A DNA stretch of 64,000 nucleotides from Gibbsiella quercinecans (lineage in GTDB: Bacteria; Pseudomonadota; Gammaproteobacteria; Enterobacterales; Enterobacteriaceae), in the NCBI RefSeq assembly GCF_002291425.1, contig NZ_CP014136.1, positions 1,240,001 through 1,304,000 of the forward strand, given 5' to 3'. Positions 56,094-62,596 of the stretch are shown here, piece after piece. Numbering within the stretch: the first letter of the stretch is position 1; each line of letters starts with the position of its first letter. The notes under the pieces are model-generated. The model made no database searches. It was not told the origin of the DNA and saw only the letters and a list, made by a program, of their open reading frames with translations. The translations under genes and the position numbers were made by a program.

Positions 56094-57635
56094 TTACGCC
56101 AACCAGACTTTTTCCGCAGCACGGTTGCCACTCATGGTGAACCCCGGAATAGCGGTAAAGCCTTTTACTTTGTTGCTGGAGGCGTCCAACGAATCGGCGT
56201 ACAACGGGATGATCTCACTGCCCTTTTCTACCAGCATCAGTTGAATATCGTGGTAGATCTGGCGGCGTTTCTGCTCATCCTGTTCGCCGCGCGCCGCGAC
56301 CACCAGTTGATCGAATGCGGGCTCTTTCCACTGCGATTCGTTCCATGGAGCGTTGCTGGTAAAGACCAGCGACAACAATGCATCCGCCGTAGGCCGCATC
56401 GACCAGTTGGAAGAGACGAAGGTTTTCTTCATCCACACGTTATCCCAGAAGGCGTCGTCCGGCACCCGTTCCACATTGAGGGGGATCCCGGCGCGTTTGG
56501 CGGAAGCCTGGTAAAGCTGGCCGGCATCCACGGCGCCGGGGAAGCCGGCTTCCGCCACGGAGAGCGTCAGCGGGCCGCTGAAGCCGGTTTTCTGCCAGTG
56601 GAATTTGGCCTTTTCCGGATCGTATGGGCGCTGCGGAATATCTTTGGCGAAATACGGGCTGGACGGGAAGATCGGGTTATCGTTGGCCAGGGTGCCGTAA
56701 CCGCCCAGCACGGTCTGGATCATCTGCTGGCGATCGATGGCATATTTCAGCGCCAACCGGCCATCCAGCGTATTGAACGGCGCGGCCGTCGCCAGGCCGG
56801 GGAAAGTGAAAATCTGGCTGTCGCGCGAACGCAGCAGTTGGATCGTCGGCATGTTCTTCAGCCGGCCGACGATGCGCGGGTTAACGCGGTTGATGATATG
56901 CACCGAACCGCTGACCAGCGCAGCGACCCGCGCGGTAGAATCGGACATCGCCAGGGTTTCAACCGAATCGACGTGGCCATGGGCGCTATTCCAGTGGTTT
57001 GGATTACGTTTGGTCAGCGTGCGCACGCCGGGTTTGAAGCTTTCCAGAATGAAGGCGCCGGTGCCGATGCCCTTATCAAAGCTTTCATTTTCCGGCGTAA
57101 TCACGAAGTGCACATCGCTCAACAAAGCAATGAACTCCACGTTCGGTTCCTGCAGCTTGATCGTCACCTGGTGAGTGTCGGTCGCCGTGATCGATACCAC
57201 AGGCTCCAGATAGCCTTTGACCGAGGAGCTGGAATCTTTCGCGCGGTGGTGGTTCAGTGAATAAATAACGTCTTTGGCGCCCAGCGTACGGCCATCGTGG
57301 AACGCCACACCTTTACGAAGGTTGAGGATCCAGGTACGGCTGCCATCCTGTGTTTCCCAGGATTCCGCCAGCGACGGCACGATCTTGCCCTGCTCATCAA
57401 CGTCAACCAGGCAGTTGAACAACTGCGATCCGACAACGTACATGTAAGACTCGAACCAAAACGCCGGATCGAGCCGATCGGTTGTCGAGCCATTATCCAT
57501 GCCGATGACCAGGTGGCCGCCCTTTTTCGGCGTGCCCGCGGCGTCTTGTGCCCATGCTGAAGAAAGTGGCCAACTGCTAAAGGCCGCCGCCGCCGCAACG
57601 GCGCCCGTGGTTTTTAAAAAATGACGACGATTCAT
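56094..57635 (-). CDS. Periplasmic binding protein (SBP family 5) with Tat signal
   Basis: 513 residues. The N-terminus MNRRHFLKTTGAVAAAAAFS has the twin-arginine pattern RRxFLK, hydrophobic stretch and cleavage near SAWA-QD, so export by Tat is likely (tatE is in this window). The mature part is SBP_bac_5: KKGGHLVIGMDNGSTTDRLD, SLAESWETQDGSRTWILNLR (family PROSITE-like region), FHDGRTLGAKDVIYSLNHHR and VKGFTAIPGFTM at the end. Family members bind peptides, nickel, heme or opines. First transporter gene after mmuM. Confidence 0.92.
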   Translation of the reverse strand: MNRRHFLKTTGAVAAAAAFSSWPLSSAWAQDAAGTPKKGGHLVIGMDNGSTTDRLDPAFWFESYMYVVGSQLFNCLVDVDEQGKIVPSLAESWETQDGSRTWILNLRKGVAFHDGRTLGAKDVIYSLNHHRAKDSSSSVKGYLEPVVSITATDTHQVTIKLQEPNVEFIALLSDVHFVITPENESFDKGIGTGAFILESFKPGVRTLTKRNPNHWNSAHGHVDSVETLAMSDSTARVAALVSGSVHIINRVNPRIVGRLKNMPTIQLLRSRDSQIFTFPGLATAAPFNTLDGRLALKYAIDRQQMIQTVLGGYGTLANDNPIFPSSPYFAKDIPQRPYDPEKAKFHWQKTGFSGPLTLSVAEAGFPGAVDAGQLYQASAKRAGIPLNVERVPDDAFWDNVWMKKTFVSSNWSMRPTADALLSLVFTSNAPWNESQWKEPAFDQLVVAARGEQDEQKRRQIYHDIQLMLVEKGSEIIPLYADSLDASSNKVKGFTAIPGFTMSGNRAAEKVWLA

Positions 57636-57705
57636 GATGTTGTTTTTCCTGGGTTTTGTTTTTATGCCCTGGGTTAACCACAGGGGGATTTTATTTTTCT
57701 TTTGG

Positions 57706-58608
57706 TTATTTCAATGCATGCGCCAGCGCCGCAATGTGCTCCGGGCCAATGCCGCAACAACCGCCCACCAGCGTGGCCCCGGCCTGCTGCCATTCGCGCG
57801 CCCACTGTAGGTAGCCTTGCGGATGGGTATCTTTACGCAACGCGCTCAGGCCCTGGTTGGCGCCCCCGCCGTTGCTGCCCCCTTCAAAGGCATTGGCGTA
57901 AACGCCAATGCCCGCCGTGGCGCCCAACCGAGCCAGGGTTTCATGAGCCTGCCGCACCGCAGAAAGCATCACTTCCGGGTGGCTGCAGTTAAACAACACG
58001 TTTTGCGCCCCCAGCCGGATAGCCGCAGCAACCGCATCCGTAACGCGTTCACCCGAGCGCAATACGCTGTCTGGTTTTACATCATTAATATCGTCATGCA
58101 GGCTGAAAGAGAGCCAAAGCGGCTGTGGGCTGCCTTGCAATAGCGCCTGAATGGCCTCGGCTTCGGCAATGGAACTGATGGTTTCGCCCAGCCAAAGATC
58201 GACATACGGTGCCTGGGCAGCGATAAGCACACGGTGGATGGCCTGTGCTTTGTCCCGTTCAAACAGATCGGGGCGATAAGACCCTAGCGCGGGCGGCAAC
58301 GACCCCGCTACACGCACCGGCACTGCCGCCGCTGCTGCCGCTTCACGCGCCAACTGGCCAGCCAGCGCGGCCAGGCGTTGCCCATCCTGCTGGAAACGTG
58401 CTTCGCCAATGTGAAAAGGCACCACGGCATAGCTGTTGGTGGTTATCACTTCAGCACCGGCATTGATAAAGCTTTGGTGGACTTCTCGCACCCGTTCCGG
58501 CGCTTCATACAGCGCCAGCGCCGACCATTCAGGCTGGCGGAAAGGCGCGCCAATACGCGCTAACTCACGCCCCATACCACCATCGAGTATGGTTATCGAA
58601 CTTCCCAT
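57706..58608 (-). CDS. mmuM: Homocysteine S-methyltransferase MmuM
   Basis: 300 residues. Transfers a methyl group from S-methylmethionine (or S-adenosylmethionine) to homocysteine, giving methionine. Zinc ligands: the Cys of LFNCSHPEVM (near residue 210) and the CC pair of TLVGGCCGIGPEHIAAL (near residue 285). N-terminal ITILDGGMGRELARIGAPF. In E. coli it pairs with the permease MmuP; here a four-gene ABC importer follows 70 bp downstream in the same direction. A tandem MetJ-like box lies in the promoter. Confidence 0.94.
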   Translation of the reverse strand: MGSSITILDGGMGRELARIGAPFRQPEWSALALYEAPERVREVHQSFINAGAEVITTNSYAVVPFHIGEARFQQDGQRLAALAGQLAREAAAAAAVPVRVAGSLPPALGSYRPDLFERDKAQAIHRVLIAAQAPYVDLWLGETISSIAEAEAIQALLQGSPQPLWLSFSLHDDINDVKPDSVLRSGERVTDAVAAAIRLGAQNVLFNCSHPEVMLSAVRQAHETLARLGATAGIGVYANAFEGGSNGGGANQGLSALRKDTHPQGYLQWAREWQQAGATLVGGCCGIGPEHIAALAHALK

Positions 58609-58637
58609 TGGATAGACCCCGATCGCATAAGACTTTC

Positions 58638-58677
58638 TGTATGCTACACGGGTTTACGGCTATATGTCTAGACGGCT
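58638..58677 (-). promoter_or_regulatory. mmuM promoter with tandem MetJ-like box
   Basis: 58662-58677 reads ATATGTCTAGACGGCT on the plus strand: two adjoining 8-mers, 6 of 8 and 7 of 8 matches to the MetJ met-box AGACGTCT. On the minus strand TAGACA (58665-58670) and TAGCAT (58641-58646) are 18 bp apart and could be -35 and -10; the met-box covers the -35. MetJ control is therefore likely but is inferred from sequence alone. Confidence 0.68.
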
Positions 58678-58768
58678 AAGCGAGTATAAATCGCCGAAAG
58701 CCAAATGGGCGCATACGATTGATCACTCCCCTTTACGCCAGCCACAGTGCGCGCCGCGCATCAGCGTC

Positions 58769-58966
58769 TCAGGCCGTTTGCACCGCAATGCGGTTGCCTT
58801 CGCTATCAGTGATCTCTGCAACAAATCCGGCGGCGCCGATCGCGGTTTTCGGAAACAGCGTTTCACTTCCCAACGCCGCCGCTTTCGCCAGAACATCATC
58901 AATATCGGCAACGCTGAAATAGATAACCACACCTGGCATGGGTAACCTTTGGTTACCCATTGACAT
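58769..58966 (-). pseudogene. Truncated VOC-family (glyoxalase/dioxygenase) remnant
   Basis: 65 codons matching only the C-terminal half of a single-domain VOC protein: PGVVIYFSVADIDDVLAKAA, ALGSETLFPKTAIGAAGFVA, EITDSEGNRIAVQTA. A complete family member has about 115-130 residues; the N-terminal beta-alpha-beta half is absent, and the 70 bp upstream do not encode it in any frame. A 10-bp perfect inverted repeat ATGGGTAACC / GGTTACCCAT (58938-58960) sits at the breakpoint. It could still be translated from ATG 58966. Confidence 0.65.
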
Positions 58967-59037
58967 CTCACCGTCATCCTCTTACCGGGTTAGCATGGTT
59001 TGATGCCGTGTTGGCAAATCGGGGGAAACAAAACGTG

Positions 59038-59949
59038 ATGGATCGCCGTCAGTTTATCGCCGGTTCAGCCGGCGCACTTTTCGTACTGCGGATGGGAACA
59101 GGCTTCGCGCAGCCGCCGGTCGCGCCCGGCAAACCGATGACGCTGCCGTTATGGCCGGCGGTTCCGCCCGGCGGCGGCGGCCCCGCCGGCGGTGAACGTT
59201 GGTCGGCCAACGGGGCGTTGAGCCATGTAGCGCACCCGTCCCTGGCGGTTTTCCAACCGGCAAGGCCGAATGGGCATGCCGTGCTTATCGCTGCCGGCGG
59301 CGGATACAAGCGCATGGAGATGGCGAAAGAGGCATGGCCCGCCGTCGTTTGGCTGATGAATCTGGGGTATACGGCGTATGTTTTGAGCTACCGCCTGCCG
59401 GGGGAAGGTTGGCACGATGGCAACCGGGTTGCGCTGCAGGATGCGCAGCGCGCGCTGCGTATTGTCCGCAGCCGCGAGAAGCACCTAACAGTGCTTGGTT
59501 TCTCTGCCGGCGGGCATCTGCTGGGGCTGGCCGCCTGCCGCCCGGATTACCCAAGCTACCCGGCACAGGATGTGCTGGACGACACCCCGGCTTACGCCGA
59601 TCGCGCGGCGTTGATCTACCCGATCATCACCCTTGAACGGCCCTATACCCACAGCGCAACGCACAAACTGCTGGCTGGCCCACATGCTACGGATGCCGTC
59701 AATGCGCAGTGGTCGGTGCAAAATTTTGTCACGCCGCGCACGCCGCCGATGTTCCTGGTGCAAGCCGAAGACGATAAAGTTTCCAACCCGGCGAATACCT
59801 TGATCATGGCCGCCGCCTGCCGGCGTGAGCACGTGGCGGTAGCATTATACCGCTACGCAACCGGCGGCCATGGCTTTGGCATGGGCCGGCCCGGCACCCC
59901 TACCGTGGCCTGGCCCACGCACTATAAAACCTGGCTCCACGCCGGCTAA
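59038..59949 (+). CDS. Tat-exported alpha/beta hydrolase (esterase/xylanase-like)
   Basis: 303 residues from ATG 59038; the longer frame from 58960 is rejected. MDRRQFIAGSAGALFVLRMG is a Tat signal (RRxF), cleaved near GFAQ. Hydrolase core: VLIAAGGGYKRMEMAKEAW (oxyanion-hole HGGGY-type motif, His replaced by Ala), HLTVLGFSAGGHLLGLAA (nucleophile Ser in GFSAG near residue 163), acid in QAEDDKVSNP and His in YATGGHGFGMG near the C-terminus. Resembles BD-FAE or acetyl-xylan esterase-type enzymes; the substrate is unknown. Converges with the NTF2-like gene, 9 bp apart. Confidence 0.87.
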   Translation: MDRRQFIAGSAGALFVLRMGTGFAQPPVAPGKPMTLPLWPAVPPGGGGPAGGERWSANGALSHVAHPSLAVFQPARPNGHAVLIAAGGGYKRMEMAKEAWPAVVWLMNLGYTAYVLSYRLPGEGWHDGNRVALQDAQRALRIVRSREKHLTVLGFSAGGHLLGLAACRPDYPSYPAQDVLDDTPAYADRAALIYPIITLERPYTHSATHKLLAGPHATDAVNAQWSVQNFVTPRTPPMFLVQAEDDKVSNPANTLIMAAACRREHVAVALYRYATGGHGFGMGRPGTPTVAWPTHYKTWLHAG

Positions 59950-59958
59950 GGCGGGCCG

Positions 59959-60360
59959 CTACTCACCCAGTGCGATTTCCGGCGCCAGAATCCACTCGGC
60001 GCTGTCATTCCACACGTCCATTTTAACGATCTTGCCGCCGCGCACTTCATAGCGATCCAGATAGCGGTTGCCGGCGAACGGGCGACCGTCCGGCCATTCG
60101 CCATACAGCGTGCCGTTGGAATACACCACGACGTGATCGCCACGATCCATCCAGTCAAACTGCCCAACGCGCTTTTTCACCCATTTATAGCGTGCGCCGT
60201 TAAAGTCGGTGATACCTTGGGTGGTGGGCATTTCACGCTTGCCGGTAAAAGTGATTTTAACCTGTGGGTGCATATAGGTCGCGGCGCGCACCGCATCGGG
60301 GGCCATCGAAGCCTCCAGAAAGCCTTTTACGATCTCAACGGCGTTTTCAATCTCAGACAT
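59959..60360 (-). CDS. SnoaL/NTF2-like protein
   Basis: 133 residues from ATG 60360 (AGGAG 5 bp upstream); two codons upstream is a further start of the longer frame. NTF2 fold: MSEIENAVEIVKGFLEASMA, MHPQVKITFTGKREMPTTQG, GDHVVVYSNGTLYGEW, GGKIVKMDVWNDSAEWILA. Members are small isomerases, hydrolases or binding domains; no catalytic residues can be named. Divergent from the next transporter operon across 167 bp that contains a long inverted repeat. Confidence 0.82.
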   Translation of the reverse strand: MSEIENAVEIVKGFLEASMAPDAVRAATYMHPQVKITFTGKREMPTTQGITDFNGARYKWVKKRVGQFDWMDRGDHVVVYSNGTLYGEWPDGRPFAGNRYLDRYEVRGGKIVKMDVWNDSAEWILAPEIALGE

Positions 60361-60477
60361 AAGCACTCCTGTGTTATCACTGCACTATTTTGACGCGTCG
60401 GCACCAAAATGGCGCAACTTCGCGGGAATTAGGCGCCGTTTGGCGCGGCTTTTCAGCAATATCAAACTGGCACTCAA

Positions 60478-60511
60478 ATTGCTAGAAATAATATACAAAA
60501 TAGCTAGCAAT
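60478..60511. promoter_or_regulatory. Inverted repeat in the branched-chain-type ABC promoter
   Basis: Perfect 8-bp arms ATTGCTAG (60478-60485) and CTAGCAAT (60504-60511), spaced 18 bp, with TATACA (60492-60497) between them, 16 bp upstream of the SBP ATG. Such a palindrome around a -10 box is a typical repressor operator; the regulator is not in the window. Confidence 0.55.
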
Positions 60512-60527
60512 CGACCTGAGGTGCAAT

Positions 60528-61712
60528 ATGTTCGGAAAATCACGTCTGCAAACCTGGCGCCTGCATACTGCGGCAGCCACCCTGTTTACTCTGATGTCAG
60601 CCGGCGCCCTGGCGGCGGAAGAACCGATTAAAGTCGGCCTGGTGGCGGCGCTCACCGGCCAGTCGGCCAAGTCTGGTGAAGCGCTGACGCGCGGCCTGAC
60701 CATCGCCATCGACGAAATCAACGCTGCGGGGGGCGTAAAAGGCCGCCCGTTGGCGCTGGTGCGCCGCGATGACGAAAGCAACCCCAGTAAAGGCATGCTG
60801 GCGGCGCGCGAACTGATCCAGCGCGAGAAAGTGGCGGTGCTGTTTGGCGGGCTGGATACGCCGGTATCGCTGGCGATTGTGCCGTTAGCCAATCAGTTGA
60901 AAATGCCGTTCGTCGGCATTTGGGCGGCGGGCACCGGCATCACTCAAAACGGGGCGAAACAAAACTATGTGTTCCGCGTCTCGGCGGTGGATGAGCTGGT
61001 GGATGAAGCGCTGGTGGAATACGGCATCAGCAAGAAAGACATGAAAAAACCGGGCATGATCCTGGTGAACAACCCGTGGGGCGAATCCAACGAGAAAGGC
61101 TTCCGTGCCGCGTTGCAAAAGCGCAACCTGCCGATCGCCGGCGTTGAGCGTATCGAAGACAGCGATGTCGATCTGGTGCCGCAGTTAACCCGGCTGAAAA
61201 ATGCCGGCGCCGATGCCTTATTGATGGTCGGCAATGTAGGCCCTTCCGCTCAGGTGGTGAAATCGCTGCATAAAATGAACTGGCAGGTGCCGGTGGTTTC
61301 CCATTGGGGGCCGGCGGGCGGGCGCTTTAGCGAGCTGGCCGGGCCGGGGGCCGATCGCGTGACCTTCATCCAAACCTTTGTCTTTACCGAACACAACTCC
61401 GCCAAGGCCGAACGGGTGCTGACGGCGCTGAAAACCAAATATCCGCAGATCAAAAGCCTGGCCGACGTTACCCCCGCCGTGGGCATCGCCAATGCCTATG
61501 ACGCCATGCACCTAACCGCCATGGCGATGAACAACGCCGGCAGCCTGGACGGCACGGCGGTGCGCGACGGTTTCTACGCCATTAAAGATTACCCCGGCCT
61601 GATCAAGCACTATACGCAACCCTTCAGCCCAGAACAGCACGATGCTCTGGGGCCAAAAGACTATGTCTTCGCCCACTTCGTCGGCGAGCAGATCGTCCCG
61701 GTTAACGAGTAA
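60528..61712 (+). CDS. Branched-chain amino-acid-type periplasmic binding protein
   Basis: 394 residues, Peripla_BP_6 (LivJ/UrtA-type) family. Signal peptide about 1-29 (LFTLMSAGALAAEE). Mature start EPIKVGLVAALTGQSAKSGEAL; then INAAGGVKGRPLALVRRDDE, NPSKGMLAARELIQREKVAV, NNPWGESNEKGFRAAL. No substrate can be assigned. GAGGTG lies 5-10 bp before the ATG. First gene of an operon that runs off the window; 20 bp before the LivH-type permease. Confidence 0.92.
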   Translation: MFGKSRLQTWRLHTAAATLFTLMSAGALAAEEPIKVGLVAALTGQSAKSGEALTRGLTIAIDEINAAGGVKGRPLALVRRDDESNPSKGMLAARELIQREKVAVLFGGLDTPVSLAIVPLANQLKMPFVGIWAAGTGITQNGAKQNYVFRVSAVDELVDEALVEYGISKKDMKKPGMILVNNPWGESNEKGFRAALQKRNLPIAGVERIEDSDVDLVPQLTRLKNAGADALLMVGNVGPSAQVVKSLHKMNWQVPVVSHWGPAGGRFSELAGPGADRVTFIQTFVFTEHNSAKAERVLTALKTKYPQIKSLADVTPAVGIANAYDAMHLTAMAMNNAGSLDGTAVRDGFYAIKDYPGLIKHYTQPFSPEQHDALGPKDYVFAHFVGEQIVPVNE

Positions 61713-61732
61713 CCCACGCGAGGAACCTGACC

Positions 61733-62596
61733 ATGTGGAGCACTGCCCTGACCACCGGCCTGAGCCTCGGCAGCATGTATGCGCTGCTGGCGCTCGGCTT
61801 TCATATCACCTGGATTGTGTCGCGCACGCTTAACTTCGCACAGGGCAGTGCGATGATGGTCGGCGCCACGCTCGGCTACACGCTAAGCGTCAGTTGGGGC
61901 TGGCCGCTGTGGCTGGCGCTGCCCGCCACATTGCTGTGCTGCGCGCTGTACGGCATGTTGATCGAGCGCCTGCTGGTACGCCCGTTTGTCGCGCGCAATT
62001 CGGACGCCTGGCTGATGGCGACGGTGGCGGGCGGCATCCTGGTGGATAACCTGGCGATGTTCACCTTCGGTAAAGAGCCGCGCCAGTTCCCGGTGACCGA
62101 CGTCAACTTCACGCTGTTCGGCAATCAACTGTCGCTGATTAACCTGCTGATCCCGCTCACCGGCCTGGTGATTGTGGTGGCGCTGACGCTGGTGCGCCGC
62201 TATAGCCGCCTGGGCAAAGTGCTGGAGGCCACGGTGCAAAACCCGCGCGCCGCACAGTTGATGGGCATTCGCGTCAACGCCGTGGTGGCCGTGGCCTTTG
62301 CCCTCTCCACGCTGTTCGCCGCGCTGGCCGGGCTGCTGATTGCGCCGCTGTTTAATATCCACAGCGACATGGGCACGTTGTTTGGCCTGAAAGCCTTTGC
62401 CGTGGCGATCCTGGGCGGCCTGGCCAGCAGCAGCGGCATCTGGATCGCCGGGCTGCTGTTTGGCCTTAGCGAAGCGCTGGTCACGCTGTGGTTTGGCTCC
62501 GCCTTTACGCAGATTTTCACCTTCTCGCTGGTGATCCTGGCGCTGGCACTGCGCCCCGACGGGCTGTTTGGTAAAAAACTGAGGGTGAAAGTGTAA
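61733..62596 (+). CDS. LivH-type ABC permease
   Basis: 287 residues, about eight membrane helices (BPD_transp_2). Begins MWSTALTTGLSLGSMYALLA; LGFHITWIVSRTLNFAQGSAM is the LivH N-terminal signature; the EAA-like loop RAAQLMGIRVNAVVAVAFAL is near residue 180; AVAILGGLASSSGIWIAGLL near residue 230. GAGGAA lies about 8 bp before the ATG. Overlaps the next gene by 1 bp (TAATG). Confidence 0.94.
   Translation: MWSTALTTGLSLGSMYALLALGFHITWIVSRTLNFAQGSAMMVGATLGYTLSVSWGWPLWLALPATLLCCALYGMLIERLLVRPFVARNSDAWLMATVAGGILVDNLAMFTFGKEPRQFPVTDVNFTLFGNQLSLINLLIPLTGLVIVVALTLVRRYSRLGKVLEATVQNPRAAQLMGIRVNAVVAVAFALSTLFAALAGLLIAPLFNIHSDMGTLFGLKAFAVAILGGLASSSGIWIAGLLFGLSEALVTLWFGSAFTQIFTFSLVILALALRPDGLFGKKLRVKV

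Noticed and set aside
58960-59037. N-terminal extension of the Tat hydrolase
   Set aside because: The longer frame adds 26 residues before the twin-arginine signal and includes the VOC-remnant palindrome; the ATG at 59038 gives a proper signal peptide.
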